Assembly (NCBI GenBank): GCA_018398765.1 | Contig: JAHBMJ010005950.1 | Location: forward strand, 37,095-59,904 | Source of the DNA: Chromera velia | Taxonomy: Eukaryota > Sar > Chromeraceae | DNA: 22,810 nt | Reading direction: 5' to 3' | Shown: positions 1-8,936 of the stretch, one piece after another | How the letters are laid out: the number at the start of each line of letters is the position of its first letter | Position numbering within the stretch: position 1 is the first letter of the stretch | Translations under genes and position numbers: made by a program | The notes under the pieces: model-generated | What the model was told of the DNA's origin: nothing | Seen by the model: only the letters and a program-made list of their open reading frames with translations | Databases searched by the model: none

Positions 1-428
1 TCGTCAGAGGGAAGAGCGACGCTGAGGTCGTCAGGGTCACTCGCCGCAACGGAGCTCTCGTCATCGTCTTCTCCCTGAAACTCTTCGGCCAAAGCATGGA
101 CCAAATCATCATCCGGCCCTGCGATGGACTGCCGAAACCGCCCCTCTTCCACACGTTGAAGAAGGGCGTCACGCTCCCCCCCCCCTTCTCGTTCCGCTTC
201 ATCTGAGAGTACCGGCACCTCAGGGTCTCCTGAAACAAGACGCGGGGCTCTGCTTGAGGTTTCGTTCGCCCTCGGCCTGTCCTGCTGTCGACGTTTGTGG
301 GGAGGGGGACTCCTTGCGGCTGCCTGAAATGCAAGCGCGAGCTTTGAAGCTTGTTGGGGAAGTCCCGGATCGGAACTCCGGGACATGTCTGTCGAAATGC
401 GTCCGTGAGTCCTGCATAGGTTATGCAT
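1..428 (-). CDS. Unidentified acidic protein, 5' part, runs off the left edge
   Basis: The minus strand is open from an ATG at 386..384 to position 1, giving 128 codons with no stop. A second in-frame ATG at 428..426 would add 14 residues. I prefer 386 slightly, but neither start can be proven. The frame depends on a run of ten C (176..185, ten G in the sense strand). With ten, the reading passes from a basic, Pro/Ser-rich N-terminus (PPPHKRRQQDRPR) into an acidic helix-like part (ERDALLQRVEEGRFRQS, then GEDDDESS). I do not recognise a family. The composition change and the absence of stops over 386 bases suggest a real exon. It is divergent from BRF1, about 720 bp away. Introns or the rest of the gene would lie left of the window. 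Confidence 0.45.
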   Translation of the reverse strand, partial: MHNLCRTHGRISTDMSRSSDPGLPQQASKLALAFQAAARSPPPHKRRQQDRPRANETSSRAPRLVSGDPEVPVLSDEAEREGGGERDALLQRVEEGRFRQSIAGPDDDLVHALAEEFQGEDDDESSVAASDPDDLSVALPSD

Positions 429-701
429 TGTAGTTATTGCGTGGCCCGGCGATGGATTGGAGCTGCCCAGCATGTTTTTGACTGACCTGAGACAAAACAA
501 AATCCTTCGTGGAATTCGGAAAGAAAGGCTAGAACCTAGATCAAGGCTTGCAACTCCCGCTGGCCGACTGCCTCAATGCAAAGTAAATTCTCAACCAGCT
601 GCTATTGGCCCACAAGTGCAGGTATTGTCACGCATGTGTCGGTACGTGAAGTCAAGCTATGCTTTGCATGCATGAAGAAAGTGCTCATGCATACATCCAT
701 C

Positions 702-720
702 TGACGCACGATGACGCACG
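702..720 (+). promoter_or_regulatory. Paired TGACGCACG motifs
   Basis: TGACGCACG occurs twice in direct orientation, one base apart. The same 9-mer occurs twice more in the other divergent promoter (21139..21147 and inverted at 21234..21242); I found it nowhere else in the window. TGACG cores are typical bZIP targets in other eukaryotes. A role here is inference. Confidence 0.35.
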
Positions 721-946
721 CGAAGTCCCGTGCGGCCGCGGCTCGATCCATTCAAAAAAAAAATCCCGCGCCGCGCGGCCGCGCCGCCGCGGGCCGGGCC
801 GGCCGCTCACGCGCGGGCCATGATTGAAAAAAACCACGTACCTGATTTCATCCATTTCTGTTCAGACTGCTGCTCCCATGCAGATCCATGCAGTGAGAAG
901 GATGCACCTTTGCTCTTTATTGCTCCGCAGGTAGAGCGAGCTTGTG

Positions 947-1034
947 GGACTTTGTACAGTTGATGGGCATGTATTGATGAGCTGATGTATGGACTTTGTA
1001 CAGTTGATGGGCATGTATTGATGAGCTGATGTAT
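947..1034. repeat. 44-bp tandem duplication, two exact copies
   Basis: 947..990 and 991..1034 are identical by eye. The unit begins GGACTTTGTACAG and ends GAGCTGATGTAT. It lies 115 bp upstream of the BRF1 ATG, so it duplicates proximal promoter or 5' UTR sequence. Perfect identity suggests a recent event or an assembly artefact. Confidence 0.9.
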
Positions 1035-1148
1035 GGCATTCTATGCATACATACTGGTGTGTGCGCGAAGTCTTTCGTGTTTCGAGTGTTTTGCTCTTGA
1101 TTCGAAGACTGGGCTTCATTCGGTTGGTTGACAGGGCTGCCTGCAAAG

Positions 1149-4083
1149 ATGGCAGTTTGCCAGGACTGTGGGCTGTCCAATGTTGGGCAAGACAGCACCA
1201 CATCGATCTGTCTGAACTGTGGGCGTGTGCTGGAAGACAACAATCTTGTGTCTGAGGTCACTTTTGGGGAGCGTTCCTCCGGGGCAGCGTACCAACATGG
1301 TCAATTTGTTGACACGTCTGCGTTTGCGGTGTCCGCCAGCGGGTCTGCCACGGACTCTGAGGAGTTCAAGAAGCGATTGCGCATTTTAGAGAAGATCGGA
1401 TATGCGTTGAAACTAAAGCAACAGCAGATGTCAGTGGCAGAGAATTTGTTTCGACTGGCGGTATCCAGAGGGTTTACCAAGGGGAGACGGACGAAGGTGG
1501 TTGCGGCAGCGTGCCTTTACACAGCGACAAGACGTGCGAACTTGGACTATTTGTTGATTGACTTTGCGGACGTGATCGAGGAGCCTGTGAAGAAAATTGG
1601 GAAAGTCTTCACAACTCTCACAGACGAGTTGAGTATTGATGTCCCGAACATCGACCCTTCGCTCTTCTGCGAACGCTACGCGCACAAACTGAACGTAGGA
1701 TCGGATGCGCACAAGGTCGCGGTCGGGGCTTCTCGGTTGATCAAGGCGATGAACAGAGATTGGATTGCAACGGGGAGGAGACCCCAAGGGCTTTCCGGGG
1801 CCGCGCTCCTCATCGCAGCGCGTTTCTACGGACACCAAGTCTCAGCAGAGACGGTGGCAGCATTGGTCCGCATGTCGGGCTCCACGATTCAGAAGCGATT
1901 GAGCGAGTGGAAGGTTACCCCAATCGCACGGCTGACTCGAGACGAATTTGAGAAACTGGGGGCACAGATCGAGGACCTGCCGGTAGGCCAAACAGGTGTT
2001 CACTTCTGTTCGTTTACGTGTTTTTCTTTCCTGACGAAGTGTCCCTCACCTCTTTCCTTTTTGATTCCCTGCTCTTCTCTCTCTGGACTTTCATTGCAAC
2101 GGTGCCTCCCTTAGCCTTGACGGACCGTAGTCTCCTTTCTCCGTCTTCTTTCTACGATGTGTTCCAACCTCTGTTTCATGTGTCTTCATTTGTTTCTTTC
2201 TGCTCTACTCTTTTAAACTCTCTCCGTTCAGTTGGGGGCAACCTGGAGAGTGAACGCTTCCTGTCAGAATGCAACGTTGTACTCATCTTGTTCACGTCCC
2301 TTCTTGATCGTTCCATCTCTCTGTCTCCCCTCCCCTTCCCCCCCTTTCCCTCCCTCCCAAATTGCCCTGCAGGTCCGAACAGTGCCCCCTGCGTTCCTCC
2401 GCAACTGTCTCCAGAAGGAGAAAGCAGCCGCCAACGCGCTGAAGGACGCTGAGGCAAGGAGACAGATCAAAGACCGCGCGTCACCCGCGGCAGAAGGTCA
2501 AGCAGCACTGGAGGATGCCCCCCCGGGGGCACGGGCGGACCCGTTGGAACCGCCTCTCCCCCCCGCTCATCTGCAGCCGTCGGGGGGGGGCGCTGTGTCC
2601 TCCTCGTCTTCCAGTTCAGCAGCAGCAGCAGCTTCTTCCTCTTCTGTCCAGCCTCGTGGTCACGGGGGGTTCTCCCTGTCTCCCGAACAGTTGCAAGTGG
2701 CCTCCTCTGAGGCTCCCTCGGGATCCCAGCTGGAAAGCCTCGCGAAGGCAATCATCGCTGCGGGGGCTGCGGCCACCTCCCCTAAGAAGAAGCGAGTTGA
2801 GGGCCTGGGTGAGGGAGAAGGAGGGGGAGGGAGGCCTGGGGGGATGGGTGAGGGTGAGGGTGTGGATGAGGAGGAAGCCCGAGAGCTTTTGCTCTCCCTG
2901 ATGAGTGCCGCTGAGGCAGAAGACGACGATGACGATGAGAGAGATGAAGGAGAGGAGTGGGGGGTGGACGAAGAAGGGGAAGGAGAAGAAAAGGACAACA
3001 GGGAAGAAGAAGAAAGAGAAATTGAAGAAGGGAAAATAATGCAGAAGACACAAAATTCAGAAGCTGATGAAGAAACTGCGCAGAGGGAGGAGAGAGAAGG
3101 GGGGAAGGGGAAAGAGAAGGAAAAAGATTCCGCAAAAGCCCTGATGGGAATCGTCGCTCGAGCACACTCTCATCAAGCGGAACACCCGCCGTCTTCCTCC
3201 TCTTCTTCTGAAGCGTTTGCCCCCCCGGGTGCTTCTACAGTGGATTTTCATGTTCAGATGAATAGAGGAGGAGAGGGTGAGGCGGGAAAGAGAGCGGAGG
3301 AGGAGGAGGAAGAAGACAGGGGGAGCGATGCTGCCGCTCTGCTGGACGCTCTCGGGGCTGCAGACGACGCGGCTGACGAGAATATGAGAGCTCTCGCGCT
3401 CCACCTCGCAGATCATCGAGAGGGTGAGGCTGCGGGTGGGGATGTGGGTTGGGGTCATCTTGACGTTCGTGAGGGAGGTGGAGAGGGGGATGGCGGATGG
3501 ATGGACGACGACAGTCTGTCCGAAATCGATGATGAAGAGCTGAAGGGATACGTCCTTCCGGCAGCTGCCCGACAGCTAAAGGAGAGGATGTGGAGAGAGC
3601 TCACGAAGGGCTGGTTGCGTGACTTTGAGCACGCGTGTGCAGAGAGGAGAGAGCGACGAAGGCGGGAGGAGGAGCGCGAGCGTGCAGGTGCAGGAGGAGA
3701 AGGAGAAGACGGGGGGGGGCGTGCGGGGGCCGGGGCGGAGAGGAAAAGACCGAGGCGCAGGGACTTCGGGGCAGACGATCCGGCGACGGCTGCTCAGAGA
3801 GCTCTGGAGGGACGTGGCAGGTCAGTGAGTGACGCAGGGGAGGGGGGAGAGGGGGCTGGTGAATCGATCGATCGCTCGATCGAGGAAGTTGATTGAATGA
3901 ATGAATGAATGAATGAATCGCTTCACGATGGATGCTGCACGGACAGAGACAGATCATAGGGCCAGACCTTGCACATAGATGGATGGATGGATGGATCAAC
4001 TGAAGACGAGGGCGTAGTGCACCTCGAAGGGCCACTTTGTGTCTGTCTGGCAAACAAGTTCAGTCTCTTCTCTGACAGAGAGA

Positions 4084-4126
<43 letters not shown>

Positions 4127-4796
4127 CGTATGTTTGTGAGCGGGTGAGTGAGTGTGCACGGATTGGCTTGATGAGATGACACAGAGGCCGAGGGGAGTAG
4201 GAAGAAATTGAGTGAACGAGAGAATCGAGACTCTCTCGCTCTCTCTCTCGCGCGTGTCTCTTTCTGCATGTGCCACCTGTTCTTCAGCCCTCTTCGCTGC
4301 CACCCCTTGCTTTCCTGCCTTCCTGCGTCCCCCCTTCGTCATCCATCCACCGTCCTCGCCCCTTCTCTTTCTTCTCCCCTCTCTTCTTCCTGCGGCCATC
4401 CTCTTCGCTGTCGTCATCGTCTCCTCTCACGCCCTCGTTGACGTGGAATGAAGCGATGCCAGCCCTGCATCCCCCTCTGCGCTCCTCGTTTGTGTCCAGC
4501 TCGCTCAAACGATCGACGAGCAGTCAGACAGACAGACAGATCGCCGGCCTTCCATCCGCATTTCTGTTTCTCTCTGCTGAGTCGCCTCTGACTCATACCA
4601 TTTCCCACTGGTTTCCATTGCTATGGTGGTTGCATGGTTGCTTTTTTTTTTTACTGTGCGCAGGCCCCTTCAGGATGAGCTCTGCGCCCCCGACGAGCTG
4701 GAGGCCCTCTTCCACCTGGGGGGGATGGGGGGTGGTCAGGAGGTGCATAGCGGTGTTAGCGGCAATATGGAAGACGTCGGAGGGGGGGACGATTGA
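1149..4796 (+). CDS. BRF1: TFIIB-related factor 1 (BRF1), TFIIIB subunit; three exons
   Basis: Exons 1149..1982, 2373..3820 and 4664..4796 give 804 aa. In other eukaryotes BRF1 joins TBP and BDP1 to recruit RNA polymerase III to tRNA and 5S genes. Seen: an N-terminal zinc ribbon (C4, C7, C22, C25), two cyclin folds (about residues 66-165 and 167-258) with the TFIIB-type GRRPQGLSGAALLIAAR signature near 209, then PPAFLRNCL across the first splice. A PKKKRV nuclear-localisation motif is near 415. The BRF1-specific block starts near 656 (SLSEIDDEELKGY, then LKERMWRELTKGWL). A low-complexity Ser- and Glu-rich linker of about 300 residues separates cyclin folds and BRF block. The upstream TTG of the same frame was not used as start. 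Donors are GTAGGC and GTCAGT; intron 2 (843 bp) is the less certain, since GTGAGT lies four bases on but would hit a stop. The acidic end (..NMEDVGGGDD) fits the family. Confidence 0.9.
1983..2372 (+). other. BRF1 intron 1
   Basis: Begins GTAGGC after codon 278 and ends in a long C/T tract followed by CCCTGCAG. Phase is 0 on both sides, and joining restores the expected run from the second cyclin fold into PPAFLRNCL. No other feature seen inside. Confidence 0.85.
3821..4663 (+). other. BRF1 intron 2, microsatellite-rich
   Basis: Phase-2 intron from GTCAGT to GTGCGCAG. It contains a (GAAT)n run (about 3894..3918), GATG repeats (3979..3995), (AC)n then (GA)n (about 4080..4127) and C/T-rich sequence to the acceptor. 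If retained, translation would add about 25 residues and stop at 3894..3896, dropping the normal acidic tail. Confidence 0.7.
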
Positions 4797-5208
4797 TCAG
4801 TAGATTGATGAGCGCTCCGAGTCGGGAATCCACAGTTCAATCCTCTGAATTTGCTTAAGTTCAAAGCGATTGAAATATCTGTCGTAATCTGTCGTCCTGA
4901 CTCGTTCGTTGTACAGAGTTTGTTGACTGCAGGATGATGACTATACCAATTTTAACCGCTAGTGCAACCATACAAAAAAGTGCTCAAAAAATACGTGATT
5001 TTCATTTTTTAGAGGTATTATGAGGTAGACTAAGATCGAAGTAGAATCTAGGTGTGGTCGATTGACTCGATTCTAAGGTCACTATATATACAGTAGACTA
5101 TATACACATATACTAGTATGAAGCAATCGATATAGTTCAGATTGGATACATTATAGTCGATACATCTATAGGCTATAGCGATCTAGATAGCGATACACTA
5201 TATTTTTT

Positions 5209-5353
5209 TGGTTGAGAGCCTGGCCGGGGCTACATATGCATATTTAAAATAATTTGCGCCCCCGAGAGTTATAACTCCACCCATGGGGTTTCAACCCGGG
5301 CTTGGCGTCAATGAATGAATGAATCATGAATGAATCAATCAATCAATCAATCT
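5209..5353 (+). mobile_element. Possible tRNA-derived SINE with tetranucleotide tail
   Basis: TGGTTGAGAGC (5209..5219) resembles a Pol III A box and GGTTTCAACCC (5287..5297) a B box (9 of 11 against the usual consensus). They are followed directly by an (AATG)n/(AATC)n tail ending near 5353. The 68-bp gap between boxes is long and partly AT-rich. The B-box-like word is itself palindromic, which weakens the call. Confidence 0.22.
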
Positions 5354-5709
5354 TTTATTTCATGCAGTTTGATGCAATTAACTTTGTAACAAATTTTTTT
5401 TTTAAATTTTAAAGAACCAGCAGATTTATAAGTTGAAACATCTTTTCTAACCGCATGTAGCATTGTTTTTTTTTAATGATTTTGGTTTGGCTCCCCTATC
5501 AAACTCAAACAACACTTACGGTAACGTGTAGACAGTCAGCGTGTAGTGGCCTACCAAAAAATGAATTTAAATCATTGGATTATAAAAAGGTAGACTGTCA
5601 CATATAAAATTATTATGACGATTACATGCATGATAAGATGCGGATTGACTACCCCCTTGTCAGGACCCCTGACGCTACCTACTTTTTTATCAGAGCTCCA
5701 ATCAAAAGC

Positions 5710-5847
5710 ACCGAAATCTGCCCGGTGGGCTATCGTCCCCCACCAAAATTCCCTTTCGGACGCCTTCCGCGCCCACCGAAATCTGCCGCTGGGCGCCTTC
5801 GGCGCCAAAAGTTGCCCCTGTGGGCCTTCGGCCCACCAAAATCTGCC
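5710..5847. repeat. Degenerate 31-bp tandem repeat with a hairpin in each unit
   Basis: Five copies of a core like ACCGAAATCTGCC start at 5710, 5742, 5775, 5804 and 5835 (spacing 29-33). Between cores lie inverted repeats: GGTGGG/CCCACC (5724..5744), a degraded one near 5758..5772, perfect GGCGCC-TTC-GGCGCC (5792..5806) and perfect GTGGGCC-TTC-GGCCCAC (5820..5836). The stems differ in sequence while pairing is largely kept. Spacing is not a multiple of three, so this is not a peptide repeat. Confidence 0.75.
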
Positions 5848-6299
5848 CAGCCCGCCAATCGGAAGTTAACCACCGCCAGGGGGGTAAGATTGACCAAGCT
5901 TAATTCAACTCAGATGGTCTAAATGGCACAATCATTTCAAAGTTGATCGAAGATCTTACAGACCGATTTTTGCACAAGATTCGATATGTTCAGATTTCAC
6001 TGCGGCATTGTTCTTCGCAAGTTAAAGAATCCAGCAAAGGCAGCCAATCAAGAAATCAAAGGATCGAGAGCCGATCCTGCCTGTTGATGCCTTTTGCCCG
6101 CGTTGCCCCCCAAAAGAGAAAGAACTAGGAGAATCGGTCACACCCCATAATTCTTTTCCCTTGTCAGCTACTCTCAACGAACTCCGGGCAGGCAGCTTAC
6201 AATCTTGCAAACAACGAAGGACAGTCAAGTACTATAACACATTGCACGTACCCTAGCTCAATTCCCCTTAATTCTTGCAGATATGATTGCTGTGCAGAT

Positions 6300-6575
6300 A
6301 TGTTGAGCATGCACAAAAGCAAAAGCCTGCAGGCAGGGGCTCAGGAGCTAGAGGGGGATCTGCACAGTCAGTGGCTCGAGGTGTTCGAGCTCTCCCTCAA
6401 AGACGTCTCTGACCAGCCAGGTCTTCAGCTGGGCTTCTCCCTTTTCGGCTTGAGGCAGTGTGTAGTGGATCACCCGGACCTGCAAGCAGATAGAATTTTT
6501 TACGGAGAAATAGAAGAATTGATTGAACCACTTCAACAGAAAAACAGAAGTGACAAGCCGAACACACAGAGATGA
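6300..6575. other. ORF of uncertain strand, unlikely to be an intact gene
   Basis: The plus strand is open for 91 codons (LEVFELSLKDVSDQPG, then GEIEELIEPLQQ). The codon-aligned minus frame is also open and looks coiled-coil-like (EAQLKTWLVRDVFEGELEHL). Neither frame shows a known domain or clear splice joins. A decayed coiled-coil fragment read on the minus strand is as likely as a plus-strand gene. Confidence 0.2.
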
Positions 6576-6661
6576 CAATGGGTCGACAGCGAGACAACTC
6601 CATGAAAAGAAAATCAGGAGACGTACACGCAGTTCACTTTGAAGTTCAGATCAGATCCATC

Positions 6662-6800
6662 CAGTCAGTCAGTCAGTCAGTCAGTCAGGCAGTCAGGCAG
6701 TCAGGCGGTCAGGCAGGCAGGCAGGCTGGCAGGCTGTCAGTCAGTCCATCAGTCAGTCAGTCAGTCAGTCAGGCAGGCAGTCAGGCAGTCAGTCAGTCAT
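6662..6800. repeat. (CAGT)n / (CAGG)n microsatellite
   Basis: About 140 bp of imperfect CAGT and CAGG tetranucleotides. Its right edge lies within about 10 bp of the phosphoesterase stop codon (6809..6811), so the array forms that gene's 3' UTR or flank. All three plus frames read through as Gln/Ser/Val-rich peptides, which are repeat artefacts. Confidence 0.95.
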
Positions 6801-6808
6801 GCAGTCAT

Positions 6809-7519
6809 TCAGGCATCCATGCAGACCTGATGTTCCAGCTTGGCCCCCTTGGGTCGGGGCCCAAATTTCATCGCATCGGCATAGGTTGCTGCTGTGTACC
6901 CAGCTGTGCCTCCATAGCAGAAGAGAATGTCGGTGTCTGACTTTGAACGTGACTTGGCGCAATAGTCATTGTCGTGATGGTGGCCTGAGAAGAGTGCTGC
7001 GATTTTTTTGGATTTAGTTGCAGCCTGCATGAGTGTGTCTCCGCTGTCCTTGGTGGGGCCGTCAAAGAATTTCACCTTGGATGGTTCGACAGACGTGCAG
7101 ACTTCCCCTGTCTGAACTGCCTTCAACTCAAGATTCCAATTGTCTTTTGGGTTCAGAGAGAAGCTGTCGGGCGTGGCCGTGATGACAGGAAGATATTTGG
7201 TCTTTTTCAGGATACAGGACCCGAAGGACTGCGGGTCTGTCTCGAATTTCCCCCCCTTCTCCCCTTGATCGGGTTTCCCATGGTTCCTGCTGCCTACCCA
7301 CATGGACCCTGAGAGGATGTCGACGTCGTCTAGATCAAAAGAGTCCTGGAAAGTTGACACGGACTTGGTGGTCAGGGCAGGGGGGTGATGGGTGAAAATC
7401 ATGCCCTTCGTTGTGGCTTCTCCGATCTTTCCCTTCATCCACTTGACTTGGGAAGGCCGCACCTGCACAGTCAAAATAAGAGTCATCCCTACTCATACGT
7501 GCATGTACGCACGCACGCA

Positions 7520-7570
<51 letters not shown>

Positions 7571-7631
7571 AGCGAAAGAGAAAGAGAAGAGAAAGAAAGA
7601 AAAACGCACAGAGAGAGAGAGAGAGAGAGAT

Positions 7632-7673
<42 letters not shown>

Positions 7674-7694
7674 CGAGCGAGCGAGCGAGCGAGC

Positions 7695-7731
<37 letters not shown>

Positions 7732-7738
7732 ACACAGA

Positions 7739-7776
<38 letters not shown>

Positions 7777-8936
7777 AAGAGAAAGAGAAGAGAAAGAAAG
7801 AAAGAAAGAAAGAAAGAAAAACGCACAGAGAGAGAGAGAGAGAGAGAGAGATCTGCCCTTCATCTACGCCACACACAGTGTCAGGCACAGTCATAGTCAC
7901 AGACATCCAATTTATGTACGCGTAGATGTACACTTGAAAAGACTCACACATACTCACTCACCCACCTACTCACTCACTCACTCACTCGCCCGCACGCACA
8001 CGCACACGCGCACACATGAGGGTTGATCTCCAACAGAAACGTTGAGGAAAAAACAACCAGTTGCAATGCATGAGATTGAACTACGTCCACTTACCCAGTC
8101 GTAGAGGCTCTCTCCATTTGTGGTGTCTTTGTAAGGGAGGTCGTTTCCTTTCGAGTCCTTGTTTCTCGCCAATCCGGTGCCGCTGTCAAGAAACACCAGG
8201 GGAACGCGTTTCGAACCGACCAGGGCTGTCACATAACTATTGCCTGCCCCATGGACGGTTTTGTCTGTCGTGCAGATTTGGGCCGTGTTACTGAAGAGTT
8301 TTTGCACGCTCTTCCACCTCTGTTCTCTCATCGACTGATCGACTCTGATGCTTTTGAAGAAACCGCCGTCTGTAACGTCACAGTCAAGTACGGAGGGGCG
8401 GTTGATTTTGCCCGTGATATTCCTGGTCTCACAGGACATCGCGGGAGAGTCATGGTTCCCCAAGGTGACCACCACGGGCACATTCTTCTGGTTGGCCTTG
8501 TCTGCAAAGTACTTGAGGACCCCCTCAGGGAGTCGATGAGAAACTTGGACAGGTCTTCCTCATCAAATCCCACGGCGTTGAAGTTGATCAGGTCCCCGTT
8601 GATGACCACGAGATCCACCTTCTCGATGTACGCGTCTGTGACTTTGTTGATGAACGTCTTCGTTGCCTCAGAACAGGCCCCAGGGTCTCCAACGAGCTTT
8701 TCGGGGACGTTTTCCGGCTTGCACGAGTCTTTCTCTTTGGGGAGAAAGTGGAAGTCGGACATGTGGAGGATTCTCAAGGTGTCCCCCGCCACAGAGAACT
8801 CAAAGTCCTTGCAGGAAGGGGAGGGGGAACTGGACAAGGCGGTCTTTAATTTGTCAAGGAGCCCCCTCTTTCGAAGGGCAAAGACCTGGAGTACAGGAAA
8901 GATGAGGAAGAGAAGAAAAATTCCTAGCGCCCGCAT
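6809..8936 (-). CDS. Secreted calcineurin-like metallophosphoesterase (Dcr2/PAP-like), with a 1-base frameshift
   Basis: Exons (minus) 8936..8095 and 7462..6809, about 498 aa if the frameshift is bridged. A hydrophobic signal peptide (residues 1-20, IFLLFLIFPVLQVFA) suggests export or a vacuolar/ER route. Metal-ligand motifs appear in family order: SDFH (near 61), NGDLIN (near 114), GNHD (near 161), THHPP and GHHHDND with a following CYGG. Together they indicate a dinuclear-metal phosphoesterase; the substrate is unknown. After LIDSLRG (residue 139) the frame shifts: homology resumes as VLKYFADKANQKNV and VTLGNHD one frame over. One extra G in the five-base run (8520..8524 on plus) would join them, so this is a homopolymer error or a real lesion. 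The splice from YDW to VRPSQVKW (GTAAGT/GTGCAG) is phase 0 and well supported. Confidence 0.85.
7463..8094 (-). other. Phosphoesterase intron, mostly dinucleotide repeats
   Basis: Minus-strand intron with GTAAGT donor (8094..8089) and GTGCAG acceptor ending at 7463. On plus, about 7501..7856 is a mosaic of (CA)n, (GA)n, GAAA and GCGA blocks, with ACTC and CACG repeats near 7960..8015. In the transcript most of the intron is pyrimidine-rich. Long apparent ORFs on both strands here (Ser/Leu/Arg/Glu repeats) are repeat read-through. Confidence 0.9.

Larger units (their letters stand above)
429..1148. promoter_or_regulatory. Divergent intergenic region between the left-edge gene and BRF1
   Basis: No convincing coding sequence. 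It holds a TGCATGCA palindrome (665..672), two close copies of TGACGCACG (702..710 and 712..720), a very CpG-dense block (about 731..820) and a 44-bp tandem duplication (947..1034). The head-to-head gene arrangement makes a shared promoter likely. No TATA box is obvious. Part of the right half may be a BRF1 5' UTR or a non-coding first exon. Confidence 0.45.
4797..6808. other. Convergent intergenic region between BRF1 and the phosphoesterase gene
   Basis: About 2 kb downstream of both flanking genes. 4850..5200 is AT-rich with many TATA/GATA-type words and no ORF. A possible SINE lies at 5209..5353, a hairpin-bearing tandem repeat at 5710..5847, an ambiguous ORF at 6300..6575 and a (CAGT)n array at 6662..6800. 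5354..5700 and 5870..6290 hold nothing I can name. Confidence 0.6.

Noticed and set aside
2018-2452. 144-codon plus-strand ORF overlapping BRF1
   Set aside because: It covers the pyrimidine-rich BRF1 intron 1 and an off-frame part of exon 2.
6662-6830. CAGT array as a CRISPR or regulatory array
   Set aside because: The repeat is a four-base microsatellite without spacers.
7392-7957. Long Glu/Arg or Ser/Leu repeat ORFs on both strands
   Set aside because: They are dinucleotide repeats read in frame inside the phosphoesterase intron.
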